Assembly (NCBI GenBank): GCA_964589825.1
Contig: CAZPUS010000010.1
Span: 23,707 to 87,706, forward strand
Length of the DNA: 64,000 nt
Source of the DNA: CAZPUS01 sp964589825
Lineage (GTDB): Bacteria; Fibrobacterota; Chitinivibrionia; Chitinivibrionales; WJKA01
Reading direction: 5' to 3'
The translations under genes were made by a program, and so were the position numbers. The notes beneath the pieces are model-generated. The model made no database searches. It was not told the origin of the DNA and saw nothing but the letters and a program-made list of their open reading frames with translations. Shown here piece after piece: positions 1 to 9,849 of this stretch. How positions within the stretch are numbered: the first letter of the stretch is position 1; each line of letters starts with the position of its first letter.

Positions 1-1134
1 GATGAGCTCGGTGACCGTGTAACGCGTGAAATTCTCGAACGTCTCGAGCCGGATGAACGAACCGCACTTTTTGAAGAACTTCCCGCAGAGGTCACTACCC
101 GGCTGATGGGGCTTCTTAACAAGGAGGATTTCAAAGAGACAATGTGGCTGCTGGGCTACCCGCAGGAAAGCATCGGCCGCCTTATGACACCCGACTATAT
201 TGCCGTAAAGCCCCACTGGAGTGTCGCACACGCTCTTTCTCATATCCGCCAGCAAGGTCGTGCCTACGGAGAGACAATCAGTCGTGTTTTCGTCACCGAT
301 ACTGCCGGAAAACTACTCGATGATATAAAACTGCAGCGTTTTATCCTTGCAGAGCCCGATGCAACGGTTGAACAGATTATGGACTACTCTTTTGTATGCC
401 TCTCCGCATTCGACGATCGAGAAGAAGCGGTGCGAATCATGAAGAAATACAATATCGCATCGATCGCTATTCTCGATTCGCAGGGGATCCTCATTGGTAT
501 AGTTACTATAGATGACATGCTCGACGTCGCGGAGCAGGAAGTAACAGAAGACATCCATAAATCAGCATCTCTCTCTCCGCTGGAACGTCAATACAGCAGC
601 ACCGGTCCGTTGAACCTTTACAAAAAACGAATCGGGTGGCTAACAGGACTCGTACTGATGAATACCATTTCAGCGGGTATTATTACCTACTTTGAACATC
701 GCCTCAGTGCAACAATCGGACTCGTTGCCTTTATCCCCATACTACTGGGAACCGGCGGAAACGTCGGTGCCCAGTCCGCCACCCTTATCATCCGGGCACT
801 CGTGACCCAGGATATCGAACCATCCGAATGGGTTCGTGCCCTTGTAAAGGAGTGTGTAGTCGGCCTGCTGCTGGGACTCTCTCTCGCGATCCTTATCTGG
901 ATAATCAGTCAGATAAAAACAGGAACCGGTATGCACGCGGTGGAACTGGGCGTCACCGTCGCCTTCACCATGGTAGCTATCGTGGTCGTGGCAAACATCC
1001 TGGGAGTGGTATTCCCCTTTATCCTATCCAGCCTCCGTATCGATCCTGCTATTGCGAGTACCCCGCTTATTACCACGCTTGCCGACGCCACGGGCCTTAT
1101 CATCTATTTCTCTGTGGCAAACGCGATTTTTTAG
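1..1134 (+). CDS. mgtE: Magnesium transporter MgtE, 5'-truncated by the window edge
   Basis: The frame is open from base 1, so the gene starts upstream; 377 residues are visible. The first ~45 residues (DELGDRVTREILERL onward) are the end of the superhelical MgtE N domain. Two CBS repeats follow (about residues 50-170; the second ends near GIVTIDDMLDVAEQE), then a C-terminal domain with about five membrane segments. The GTGGNVGAQSA stretch near residue 255 matches the conserved MgtE pore segment. MgtE proteins are Mg2+ channels of the inner membrane gated by Mg2+ binding to the N and CBS domains. The gene converges on the minus-strand gene that ends at 1196, and no clear terminator hairpin follows its stop. 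Confidence 0.93.
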   Translation, partial: DELGDRVTREILERLEPDERTALFEELPAEVTTRLMGLLNKEDFKETMWLLGYPQESIGRLMTPDYIAVKPHWSVAHALSHIRQQGRAYGETISRVFVTDTAGKLLDDIKLQRFILAEPDATVEQIMDYSFVCLSAFDDREEAVRIMKKYNIASIAILDSQGILIGIVTIDDMLDVAEQEVTEDIHKSASLSPLERQYSSTGPLNLYKKRIGWLTGLVLMNTISAGIITYFEHRLSATIGLVAFIPILLGTGGNVGAQSATLIIRALVTQDIEPSEWVRALVKECVVGLLLGLSLAILIWIISQIKTGTGMHAVELGVTVAFTMVAIVVVANILGVVFPFILSSLRIDPAIASTPLITTLADATGLIIYFSVANAIF

Positions 1135-1195
1135 CTTTTTTTGTGTACCACCCCGACGCGGCTGCGAATGTACCGGTTACATCGGTTGAACTTCG

Positions 1196-2068
1196 TTACC
1201 CTCCGAGTCGTATCCTACTGCCGAGTGTCACGGTAAAAAAATGGAGCCAGTTTTTCACATAGCCGTCTCCCGGACCGACATCATCGGTATTTGTCCCGAC
1301 CGCGCCTCCTCCGAGATAACGCAGGGTCAGATTAAGAGAGCCTCTGCCATCCATTACCCCGACACCGGTACGCACCGCAGCATCGAGAATCGCACCAACC
1401 ACCTCCTCATCGCTGCCGTTGAGATAACTTACGGGCGCGTAAAAGCCATCCGCCTCGGCCCCGCAATAGAATCCATTGTCGAAATGATGACGTGCATGAA
1501 ACTTCAGCACCGGAACCGGTCCGATATCTCTGTTGTCCCGGTAGCGTGTGCCGTCAAGCGATTCGAATACGATGCGGGCGTTGCGAATCTGCAACGAAAT
1601 ACCGGCCCCCAGCATAGTCGCCTTTGATCGACTGAAATCATACATCCAGCTCACCCGGTAAAAAGGAAATGCATAGACAAAACGCATTGGAGTGCCCGGT
1701 TCAAACACCTGCCTGTCTACTACGAGAGAATCCCGCACCGAGGCAGTTGTCTCAAGCTTCAGCGGCTGATACAGCAACACAAAGATATGTCGCGTCCCCA
1801 CTCTCATGTCCATACCGAATCGGGAAAATGCAAAGAGGATATCCTGACCACCACTTTTTCGATAGTCGAAGTATGTCCCTTTTTTATCAAACTGTATGCG
1901 GTGATCAATTACTCCCAGAAATCCCTGCTCCATGGAAAGCTGCACCGAAGAAACAGGATCCGGTGAACCAGAAGCGAACGTATTCGATATACCGATACAG
2001 ATGAAACCCAGAACAGCAGCAACGCGCCAATGTCGTAGTGCGACACTAAAAAATCTACTGCACTTCAT
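1196..2068 (-). CDS. Predicted outer-membrane beta-barrel protein, family not recognised
   Basis: 290 residues. The N-terminus has basic residues, a hydrophobic core (VAAVLGFICIGISNTFA) and a likely cleavage site near residue 33, as expected of an exported protein. The rest alternates polar and aromatic residues in short strands (for example FVYAFPFYRVSWMYDF, NLTLRYLGGG) and ends in a strand-like FFTVTLGSRIRLGG, which suggests a small outer-membrane barrel. A GGGGGA ribosome site lies upstream of the ATG at 2068. I see no catalytic motif. A full-length copy of the palindromic repeat sits 22 bases upstream of the start codon. Function unknown. Confidence 0.7.
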   Translation of the reverse strand: MKCSRFFSVALRHWRVAAVLGFICIGISNTFASGSPDPVSSVQLSMEQGFLGVIDHRIQFDKKGTYFDYRKSGGQDILFAFSRFGMDMRVGTRHIFVLLYQPLKLETTASVRDSLVVDRQVFEPGTPMRFVYAFPFYRVSWMYDFSRSKATMLGAGISLQIRNARIVFESLDGTRYRDNRDIGPVPVLKFHARHHFDNGFYCGAEADGFYAPVSYLNGSDEEVVGAILDAAVRTGVGVMDGRGSLNLTLRYLGGGAVGTNTDDVGPGDGYVKNWLHFFTVTLGSRIRLGG

Positions 2069-2090
2069 AATAGTCCCCCGCTTTCTTTAC

Positions 2091-2255
2091 CCTGAATTGA
2101 ACGATTGTTTTAATGAAAGCTACGGTGAACCGTGCATGCTTTCGTGCTCTCGAAAATTGCGGGGCAACCTTATTTGTTGGCTCTTGGTTTTCAAGAATGC
2201 AAGAGTTGTGCCGATGGCAGCAGCTTCACAAACAGAATTGCTCGATTCAGGTTTA
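2091..2255 (+). repeat. Dispersed palindromic intergenic repeat, copy 1 (full length)
   Basis: About 165 bp, beginning CCTGAATTGAACGATTG and ending GCTCGATTCAGGTTT, so its ends are inverted copies of each other. The left arm carries the family's AATGAAAGCTACGGTGA segment and the right arm GCCGATGGCAGCAGCTTC. The centre holds TCTCGAAAA, GGCAACC...GGTTTTCAAGAA, a decayed form of the GACAACC/GGTTGTC core hairpin. TTTAC stands directly outside the left end and TTTACG at the right end, a possible short target duplication. Confidence 0.85.
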
Positions 2256-2531
2256 CGTAACACGTTTAATAATCGTGATCCATAGAAATTAAAGAGAAAT
2301 AACATGAAACCGGTTCATGCTGTCATTATTTGAGGGTACGCGTTTTCAGGGTGTGATAATCCGGACTCCATCACTGCCCGGTCATCTCTGATCCGGAAAA
2401 CGAAGAAGAGGCACTCCCGGAATGGTGCTGTGGTATGAAAACCCGGCGTTATCCCGTGCGGATATTACGTGTTGAAAAAAACTGCAACCGTCTGTCCTTT
2501 ACGCCTTCTGTACCATGCCTGTTCCTGCGCA

Positions 2532-3293
2532 TCAGCGTCTGCCATATCGTCCGTAGGATATGTTTCTGTCGGTTGTATTGGCATTCTGTTCTTTCTGAGC
2601 CTCTCCCGAAGCTGCTGCGGGTATGCCCTGAGAGGCATTTGCGGAGGATTTTTCGACAGATGTGTGAGATTGCTGTCTGGATTCGTTCTGTGAAGACGCA
2701 GACGAATTATGCCCGGGAGACAGAGACGCGCCCGGTCCCTGCGATGATGAGGTGGTAGCATCTTTTGCGGTCTCAGACGGCTTGGACGCCGCGGTCTTTG
2801 CAAAAGGGGCTCGCTTTTTCTGAGTACCGTAGCTCTGTCCGGTCTTGGATTGACCAGACTCGCTCCGGTTACGCATGGCGTTCGAATCTCCATTGCGGGA
2901 GGATTCTTGGCCTCGATCCTTTTTTGAAGGACCCTTGTCTGAGGGTTGCCCGTTATTATTCGACGAAAACTGTTTTTTATTATTAAACTGTCTCTTTGCA
3001 TGAGTACTTTTTTTCTTCGGTTTTGGCCCCCTTTGCATGTCCTTGCGAGCTTTCTTTTGAGTCTGCTCCATACTTTTCAGTTTCTTATTCACATCCTTCA
3101 GATTCTGTTCCACTTCACTCGATGCTGGCTTTCTGCTGTTTTTTCTGTCAGGCTGATACCTTTTGGAAGTGTGATAAGAACTGCGTGAAGACCCATATGT
3201 CTCTATTTTTTTCGCGGTACGAAGCGCCAGAATAAGCGTGACGGTCTGAACACACAAAATTATTGTCAATAATGCAATTACTGCTGAAATCAT
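2532..3293 (-). CDS. Membrane-anchored low-complexity protein with coiled coil, not recognised
   Basis: 253 residues. Residues 1-24 (MISAVIALLTIILCVQTVTL) form one membrane segment. Residues ~58-90 (SEVEQNLKDVNKKLKSMEQ) look like a coiled coil. The remaining ~160 residues are a highly basic, Gln/Ser/Asn/Lys-rich, probably disordered tail ending in YGRYGRR. GGAG lies 8 bases upstream of the ATG at 3293. The type II-like topology would leave the charged tail in the cytoplasm or periplasm; the sequence does not decide which. It shares its architecture (N-terminal anchor then coiled coil) with the 77-residue gene upstream at 3866-4099, in the same orientation. No function assigned. Confidence 0.65.
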   Translation of the reverse strand: MISAVIALLTIILCVQTVTLILALRTAKKIETYGSSRSSYHTSKRYQPDRKNSRKPASSEVEQNLKDVNKKLKSMEQTQKKARKDMQRGPKPKKKSTHAKRQFNNKKQFSSNNNGQPSDKGPSKKDRGQESSRNGDSNAMRNRSESGQSKTGQSYGTQKKRAPFAKTAASKPSETAKDATTSSSQGPGASLSPGHNSSASSQNESRQQSHTSVEKSSANASQGIPAAASGEAQKEQNANTTDRNISYGRYGRR

Positions 3294-3620
3294 AGTCTAT
3301 ACTCCGTTTAGTTAACATTACCAGCTTTATAAGAGAAACCGTATCCCACCGCTGGGCACGATACCTAAAACCGGTACTTGAAAAATGACCGGGTGACGTG
3401 CATTGGGTTAACTACCGGGGAGTTTTCATTGGTCCGTAATGCTTTGTACCGGGCAGCAGATCTGTTTAAATACGCACTAACATGCAAGGGTCACAAGCGT
3501 AGTGCACCCTGCGTGTTACATCCGGCACATTACGAATACCACGAAGTGCCTCTTCATCTGTAAATTACCGTCTTTTCAAAGAGCGTATATACGAAAAATA
3601 CATTCTAGAAAATATCCATG
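3294..3620. other. Intergenic, no gene seen
   Basis: Short reading frames here lack ribosome sites and protein-like composition. The part next to 3293 must hold the leader of the membrane/coiled-coil gene. No clear promoter, hairpin or RNA gene was recognised. Confidence 0.5.
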
Positions 3621-3783
3621 CATGAATGCAACGGTTGATTTTATGAAAGCTGCGATGAGCCGTGCTGCTATTGTGTTCTTAAAAAGTGTAAGACAACCTT
3701 GCTGGTTGTCTCAATGATTTTCGAGAATATGCACGTAGTACGGATGACAACAAATTTCGCACACAAATCCGCTCAATTCGGGT
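3621..3783 (+). repeat. Dispersed palindromic intergenic repeat, copy 2 (full length)
   Basis: About 163 bp. The left arm reads GGTTGATTTTATGAAAGCTGC, followed by the well-conserved GAGCCGTGCTGCTATTGTGT. The core GACAACC-TTGCT-GGTTGTC is an intact 7-bp hairpin, then comes TGATTTTCGAGAATATGC. The right arm ends CCGCTCAATTCGGGT. It lies between two minus-strand genes. Confidence 0.88.
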
Positions 3784-3865
3784 CATAGTATCATAACGAT
3801 AGCTACACGCAGCGACAGGCACCCGATACCCTAACGCGACCTTCCGCCATGCGGGCCAGGCAGTA

Positions 3866-4099
3866 TTATTGCGAATCTTCTCCTTTGTCCGAATCAGTCT
3901 CCTCAGGCCTGGAAAATCCTGCTTCACCCGCGTTTTCATACTCCTCTTTTTTCTGCACCAGTTGCGTTACCAGCGCCTGTATTGCCGTGCTTTTTTTTTG
4001 CAGTATACTTATTCTGCTCCATATAAAGACCAGAATAACGGTAAAGAATACCATATTGACCAGCCAGGCGATTTTCACATAAGCGACAGAACTTTCCAT
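3866..4099 (-). CDS. Small membrane protein with coiled coil, not recognised
   Basis: 77 residues: a membrane segment at about 9-29 (IAWLVNMVFFTVILVFIW), then a predicted coiled coil (KKSTAIQALVTQLVQKKEEYE) and an acidic tail (EETDSDKGEDSQ). There is only a poor ribosome site in front of the ATG at 4099. It sits upstream of, and in the same direction as, the 253-residue membrane/coiled-coil protein, with repeat copy 2 between them. The alternating hydrophobic/charged composition argues for a real protein. No known family was recognised. Confidence 0.6.
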   Translation of the reverse strand: MESSVAYVKIAWLVNMVFFTVILVFIWSRISILQKKSTAIQALVTQLVQKKEEYENAGEAGFSRPEETDSDKGEDSQ

Positions 4100-4388
4100 G
4101 TGTTAAGGTCCACGGTAACGATATTGTAAGAATAAATAGAGACGTACGAACGAAATAATCATATAAGGCACATATAATACCGGCGTATGCATACAATATA
4201 GTTAGCGTACCGCAGCGTATACAAATCGGGGGAATCGAGATTATGTATTTTTTTCGCATCTTAGTAGACGCGCGGTGTGCGCATACCTGTTTTTTCCGGG
4301 ATCTGCATAACAAAACAAAACCGCAAGCTTCCCCTTATACTTAGAGCCATACGAATATATATGGCATTACAAAGGAGCCCTGGCAACA

Positions 4389-5594
4389 ATGCATACACTT
4401 TTTTTTGAATGCAGCAGCGGTGCAAGCGGAGACATGATACTCTCCGCACTTTTCGACATGGGGGTTCCGGCACCCCGGATTGGGGAACAGTTACACAGAC
4501 TCCCCGTTGGAGAATTCAGTATCGAAGTAAAACCTACATATCGCAACGGTATCCGCTGCAGCAGTCTCCATATCGAATATACCGCGAACCAGCCCTTTCG
4601 ACATCTGCATACCATTACCGAGTCTATTCACAACGCCGGCTACAGCAGCTGGGTAACAGAAAACAGCATCGCGGTATTGCGCCGGATTGCAGAGGCTGAA
4701 GCACATGTACACGGTGAACCGATTGAAAAAATCCATTTTCACGAAATCGGGGCGCTGGACACCATTATCGATATAGTGGGAACGTGCCTGTGCCTGGAGT
4801 ATCTGGGCTGCCCTGATATTCTGTTTTCCACACTGACCACAGGACACGGAACTATAAAGACGGCACACGGTACTATCCCCGTACCCGCTCCCGCCACAGT
4901 AGAAATCGCCCGTGGGTTTTGCATGAAACGCCTTGATGTTGAAGACGAACTACTCACTCCAACAGGATGTGCGCTTTTAACCACGCTGGGGACACAGAGT
5001 GAAACCACGAGTACGGCACTGATGCGTACGTTTGGCTACGGATGCGGTACAAAACAGTTTCCGCATCATCCAAATGTACTGCGCGTTATCGAGTTGCAGG
5101 AGAGCGCCGGCCACACACAAAGTGGTGGACTGCAGCGTGTGTGTATGCTCGAAACGGATATCGATCATATCTCGGGTGAAGATATGGGCTTCGCGACACG
5201 GATGTGTCGTGAAAACGGTGCTCTCGATGTTGTCTGGTCTCCGATCTATATGAAAAAAGGACGACCCGGTTATCGACTTTGTGTTCTCTGTGCGCCGCAT
5301 CTGGCCCGATCCCTTACCGAGACCATCATTGCGCATACGCACACACTGGGGGTCCGTCAACACGATTTGGCGCGCCGATGCGCCGAGCGAGAACCCGGCA
5401 CTGCCGTCTTTCCCGCGCAGAGTATGTTCCCAAATGAAAAAGTTGCCACAAAAAGCTGCCGATACCACAATATTCATTTTTCCAAACCCGAATACGAATC
5501 GCTCGCCGAGATCGCGAAAAAGTATTCAGTACCTCTTGCACAGGTACGGTCTGCATTCAACGAGTCATGCGCCGACATGGATTTTCATAAATAA
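4389..5594 (+). CDS. larC: Nickel-pincer cofactor biosynthesis protein LarC (DUF111)
   Basis: 401 residues, the usual size for LarC. The N-terminus MHTLFFECSSGASGDMILSA is the family signature, and HFHEIGALDTIIDIVG (about 119-134) is the conserved His/Asp-rich segment. LarC inserts nickel into the pyridinium-bis-thiocarboxylate precursor of the lactate racemase cofactor, in the cytoplasm and in a CTP-dependent reaction. AAAGGAG precedes the ATG. The PorU-like gene follows after 7 bases, so the two are probably co-transcribed, although they have no known shared role. LarB, LarE and LarA are not in the window, so the target enzyme is unknown. Confidence 0.92.
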   Translation: MHTLFFECSSGASGDMILSALFDMGVPAPRIGEQLHRLPVGEFSIEVKPTYRNGIRCSSLHIEYTANQPFRHLHTITESIHNAGYSSWVTENSIAVLRRIAEAEAHVHGEPIEKIHFHEIGALDTIIDIVGTCLCLEYLGCPDILFSTLTTGHGTIKTAHGTIPVPAPATVEIARGFCMKRLDVEDELLTPTGCALLTTLGTQSETTSTALMRTFGYGCGTKQFPHHPNVLRVIELQESAGHTQSGGLQRVCMLETDIDHISGEDMGFATRMCRENGALDVVWSPIYMKKGRPGYRLCVLCAPHLARSLTETIIAHTHTLGVRQHDLARRCAEREPGTAVFPAQSMFPNEKVATKSCRYHNIHFSKPEYESLAEIAKKYSVPLAQVRSAFNESCADMDFHK

Positions 5595-5601
5595 GGATAC
5601 C

Positions 5602-8600
5602 ATGCAGATGCACCATGTATCTATCACAACATGCCTGATCGCACTGTGTCTCACCCTGTTGAGTTTTCAATCCGAATCTCTCGCGGGCTTCACGATTGTC
5701 CAAAAGGAGCAACACCGGATAGTCATGCAGTGGCATCTGGACAGGTACACGGTCGACACCGCTTCTCACGGCGCAACGGCACACTCTTTTATACAGACAT
5801 CTGATTGTGATATCCTCATGCAAACCAGCAACGGTACAGTGCTCCCGGCTCGAAGTATTGCGCTCGGTATCGCAGATGAGGGTGCCCTTCGAATCTCACT
5901 TCGAGCGGACCGAATTCATACCAGAACGCTAAAGTACCCACCGGAGCGCACCCAGGATGCGGAAACCGGTCACACGAGCGAGTCGGTAGAAGAAGCCGGT
6001 CGCGCCATCGCCTCAGGCTCGTCACAATGGCACAGCGGAATTGAATACAGTCGTATTCGCGGACAACGCATCGCCAAATTCGCGCTTCAGCCGTTTCGCC
6101 ATCTCCCCGGCACACAACGGCTTATGGTACTGAAACATGCGACCGTAACAATTACTCTGCCACGGGCCGCTTCCCGGACACCGGGCAATGCCACTCGCTA
6201 CCCTGCATCCGTCGAACGTCTTTTAAAGGGACTGCTGCTCAACTATACCGAGGCCCGACAATGGCGCAACGATCCTGCACCATCACTTGCCAAACGGACG
6301 GCACGCCACTCTCTGCCGGTTAAGGATATGATCACTTTTACTGTCGGCGACGGTAATTCAGGCTATCGCGAAACCACGACCGAAGAAAACGGCATCTATA
6401 AATTCGACCACGCATTTATCCGCTCCTTCTACCCCGACAATGTGGTCCACATGGATCGTGTCGCTTTATATGCCGCGCGCAGAGGCGAAATGGACAGGCA
6501 CGCTCCCGCCCCCGACAGCATCCCTTCTCACAGTATACAGATCCCGTTGTATCCGTACGATGCGGACGGCGACAACATTCTTGACACCGAGGACTTTTTT
6601 CTGGCATATTGTTCCGGTGCATCGGGGTGGTACTACAACGAATCGGACTCTGTTTTTATGTTTGAGCTCGACCGTTACAATAACGCCCGTACTTACTGGC
6701 TCGGTATCGACATTAGCTCCGATCCGGCACGGATTCGCACCAAATCGGCACTTGATCCTTTTACCGGTGCCCGTACCGTCAGCTCCACCCCGCATTATAC
6801 AATGCTGAAAAAGAGTGTTTCACTGCCAAGCCGCCGGTCATTTGGAAGCGTGGACCGAATCTGGCAATCGATTTCACAAAATGCTACTATGAACATTACG
6901 CTTCCCGATATCACTGAAGAAGCAGAAGGAGAGGTGTTTTTATATCCTGATGCATCACATTTCAATATCAGCGCTATGTATGGCGCAGATACCCTTTCTA
7001 CGATATCCACTTTAATGCGACCTCCACCGGTTTCATCTCCTGTTTCACCAACCGAATGGTTTCGCATTCCCTTCCTTATGAACGATATCAACACCTTGCG
7101 GCTTAGAAACCAAAGCGGTAATCCGGCTGAAGTCTATTCGGTTACACTGCAATATAATCGCACGCTGACGATGAAAAGCGACACACAATTCTCTTTTTTC
7201 TCAGTACCCGAATCACGCATTGTCAGGTACAGCCTCGACATATCCGGCCACGACGTGGATTCGCTTCTTCTCTTTAAAATCGATAACTCTCAACAGCACA
7301 CTACACTATTGGACAGCTCCTCGCTGCAGTATACAGAATCAACAGTAAGCTGGTATGACAGCGGTGGTCAAGGCATTCGCTATATCGCGCTTAAAAAAGG
7401 AGCCTGTCGCACCCCACGTGCCGGGACCCATATCGCCCGCCTGCAGGACAGCACCCTTGCTGTATCACACGATGAATATATCATCCGCAACCTTCGCACG
7501 AACACCCACCAGAGCGATTACTGTATCATAACCCATCGTCGCTTTCTTTCTGCAGCGACCAGACTCGCACATCATAAAAAAACATCGGCTAAATTCTCAA
7601 ACCCTTGTGTTGTCATGACGGGGGACATCTATCGCCAATTCTCCGGCGGTAATATCTATCCCGCTGCGATACGAAATTTTCTCTCATGGGCGGTGCATCA
7701 CTGGGCTGTACAACCCGAGTACGTGCTTTTATTGGGAAACGGCAATTACGATCCAAAACAGACCATGTCAAATGAAAAGACCTTCATACCAGCATATCAC
7801 TATCATGGAAGATGCAGTGACAATTTTTTCGCATGTGTCAACAAGGGTGAAACCCACAACAGCTCACCCGATCTTTTTCTGGGCCGTATTACATGTAGCA
7901 ACGCCGAAGAGGCGATGAATGCCGTCAATAAAATAACTCAGCTGGAAAACCCCGATTCTCTTCAAACTGTATCTGCACAGGCTTGGAGGAACAATGCGCT
8001 CCTGGTTGCTGACGATGATATGCAGAGTACCAGCATTGATCACACGTCCCCTGCGCATTATCTAAGCTCAGAACGACTTGGTCAACAGTTTTACAAACAG
8101 CATCCCTGGATTAATCTCAGCAAGGCCTATCTGTTCGAATATCCATGGAATGACATAATGGAAAAGCCGGATGCCGGACAGGCTATTATTAATGCCTTTA
8201 ACAGAGGCGTTGCATATGTCAACTATTTCGGGCACGGTGGTCCGACTATGTGGTCCGATGAACACGTGCTGACCACCCTTGATCTCAATAGACTCAACAA
8301 CAAAGGGAAATATCCGCTTGTGACATCATTTTCATGCAAGGTCGGATTGTTTGATAAACCTGACCACGAATCCCTTACCGGCGCACTTGTTAACCTGGCG
8401 GATGCGGGGGCGGGAGTGGGAATTGCCTCGGCCCGTGATGCCTATGCAAGCTCCAATGAAGATCTCAGTCTCCTTTTTTATTCCGCACTTTTCGACACCT
8501 CAGGCAACTATAGTGCTGGTGCGGCATACAGCCATGCAGTTGAAAAGAAAATATCGAGCCTTAATACAGAAACGTACATTTACTTTGGCGATCCGTCTTT

Positions 8601-9780
8601 ATCGTTCACGTCGTATTCCTACTCAGCAGATCTCGAATTTACCAATGCCGACGGCAATCGCATCACTTTGGATACGGTACGTGCACTCCAGAGATTTTCT
8701 GTGAGGGGTCGTATCCGCCCTCGCAACACTTCTACCGAGTCCTTTGATGGTTCACAATCACCATCCTATATTCAGGTGCGGATTTCCAACCCGCCCCGAA
8801 CCGCCGGCAGAAAAGATGGTGGGACAAATCAGAGTATTCGTTACACACTCCCCGGTCAGGCGGTTTTTTCCGCACAGACCGAAATACATAACGACTCCTT
8901 CTCCATTCCTGTTTCCATCCCTAAAAACGTGGTCTACGACGTTGCAGGCGCCAAATTGACTGCATTTGCATGGGATGCGCAAAGGGAAACGTACGCTGCA
9001 GGCTTTCGGGAGGATATCCTGTTTCACGGAACTGCGACCAGTCAGGTAAACGATACTGCAGGACCGACCATTACACTCAGACCGTTATATTATAACACCA
9101 ATCGTAACATGGATGGAGCTCTGGAAGATAACATAACTGCTTCGCTGCCGTTTCAGCTCGAAGTCACCGTATCCGATCCCAATGGAATAGACCTCTCCGG
9201 AACAGGTCCCGGAGAAGGCGTACAAATAGAAATTCCGGGTCTGCTCGGCCGTCAGAATATCAACGGCAAACTCCAACTCAGCAATGATGATTACAATACC
9301 GCCGAAGGTGTAATTGGCTTTGACAAAAACCAGACTGAACCAGGCACCTATGCCCTTAATGCGCACGCAAGCGACCTGCTCGGTAATGCAACACACAAAA
9401 GAAGTACCCTCGAAATTGTACCCAATGATACCCTGCGCATTACCAGGGTACTCAATTATCCTAATCCAATGCGCCTTGATGCGACAACCAGATTTTTCAT
9501 CTACACGTCGTCTCCATCGACACAATGGGCTGAAACATATAATTATTCTTACTCTATTTCGGTATATACGCTTACGGGGAAACGGGTTTGGCACGCCACT
9601 CGGGATCGTGTACCAATTGTCTGGGACGGCAAAGACCGATTCGGCAACAAACTCGCTCCCGATGTATATCTTTATAAGGTAAAAGTGACCGACAAGACCA
9701 CGTCGCAGATTGAACCTCGTACAAAGGAAAGTACCTTGCATAAACTGGTAATCGTTCCCCCCAAAACTAATTACCCCTGA
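5602..9780 (+). CDS. porU: PorU-like C25 (gingipain-family) cysteine peptidase, probable type IX secretion sortase
   Basis: 1392 residues from the ATG at 5602, which has AAGGA five bases upstream; the open frame reaches further 5' but only overlaps larC. Residues 1-29 are a signal peptide. The peptidase domain is central: VNYFGHGGPTMWSDE carries catalytic His878 and TSFSCKVGLFD carries Cys912, the C25 dyad. The C-terminal ~110 residues (LNYPNPMRLDATT, VIWDGKDRFG-like, DVYLYKVKV) match the FlgD/T9SS type A domain. In Bacteroidota PorU is the outer-membrane sortase that removes the C-terminal signal from type IX substrates and attaches them to A-LPS. No other por gene lies in the window, so the sortase role is inferred from domain layout and length. 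Confidence 0.85.
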   Translation: MQMHHVSITTCLIALCLTLLSFQSESLAGFTIVQKEQHRIVMQWHLDRYTVDTASHGATAHSFIQTSDCDILMQTSNGTVLPARSIALGIADEGALRISLRADRIHTRTLKYPPERTQDAETGHTSESVEEAGRAIASGSSQWHSGIEYSRIRGQRIAKFALQPFRHLPGTQRLMVLKHATVTITLPRAASRTPGNATRYPASVERLLKGLLLNYTEARQWRNDPAPSLAKRTARHSLPVKDMITFTVGDGNSGYRETTTEENGIYKFDHAFIRSFYPDNVVHMDRVALYAARRGEMDRHAPAPDSIPSHSIQIPLYPYDADGDNILDTEDFFLAYCSGASGWYYNESDSVFMFELDRYNNARTYWLGIDISSDPARIRTKSALDPFTGARTVSSTPHYTMLKKSVSLPSRRSFGSVDRIWQSISQNATMNITLPDITEEAEGEVFLYPDASHFNISAMYGADTLSTISTLMRPPPVSSPVSPTEWFRIPFLMNDINTLRLRNQSGNPAEVYSVTLQYNRTLTMKSDTQFSFFSVPESRIVRYSLDISGHDVDSLLLFKIDNSQQHTTLLDSSSLQYTESTVSWYDSGGQGIRYIALKKGACRTPRAGTHIARLQDSTLAVSHDEYIIRNLRTNTHQSDYCIITHRRFLSAATRLAHHKKTSAKFSNPCVVMTGDIYRQFSGGNIYPAAIRNFLSWAVHHWAVQPEYVLLLGNGNYDPKQTMSNEKTFIPAYHYHGRCSDNFFACVNKGETHNSSPDLFLGRITCSNAEEAMNAVNKITQLENPDSLQTVSAQAWRNNALLVADDDMQSTSIDHTSPAHYLSSERLGQQFYKQHPWINLSKAYLFEYPWNDIMEKPDAGQAIINAFNRGVAYVNYFGHGGPTMWSDEHVLTTLDLNRLNNKGKYPLVTSFSCKVGLFDKPDHESLTGALVNLADAGAGVGIASARDAYASSNEDLSLLFYSALFDTSGNYSAGAAYSHAVEKKISSLNTETYIYFGDPSLSFTSYSYSADLEFTNADGNRITLDTVRALQRFSVRGRIRPRNTSTESFDGSQSPSYIQVRISNPPRTAGRKDGGTNQSIRYTLPGQAVFSAQTEIHNDSFSIPVSIPKNVVYDVAGAKLTAFAWDAQRETYAAGFREDILFHGTATSQVNDTAGPTITLRPLYYNTNRNMDGALEDNITASLPFQLEVTVSDPNGIDLSGTGPGEGVQIEIPGLLGRQNINGKLQLSNDDYNTAEGVIGFDKNQTEPGTYALNAHASDLLGNATHKRSTLEIVPNDTLRITRVLNYPNPMRLDATTRFFIYTSSPSTQWAETYNYSYSISVYTLTGKRVWHATRDRVPIVWDGKDRFGNKLAPDVYLYKVKVTDKTTSQIEPRTKESTLHKLVIVPPKTNYP

Positions 9781-9849
9781 CCTCTCTCTCACTTCCCCTT
9801 CACTACTCCTGACTGTTACGATACGCACCAGGGATACAACACCATTTTT

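Noticed and set aside
1135..1195. Terminator between mgtE and the outer-membrane protein gene
   Set aside because: There is a T-run just after the mgtE stop but no stable GC stem in front of it.
6466..6795. Antisense frames within porU
   Set aside because: Shadow frames of a long, clearly coding sequence with signal peptide and C25 motifs.
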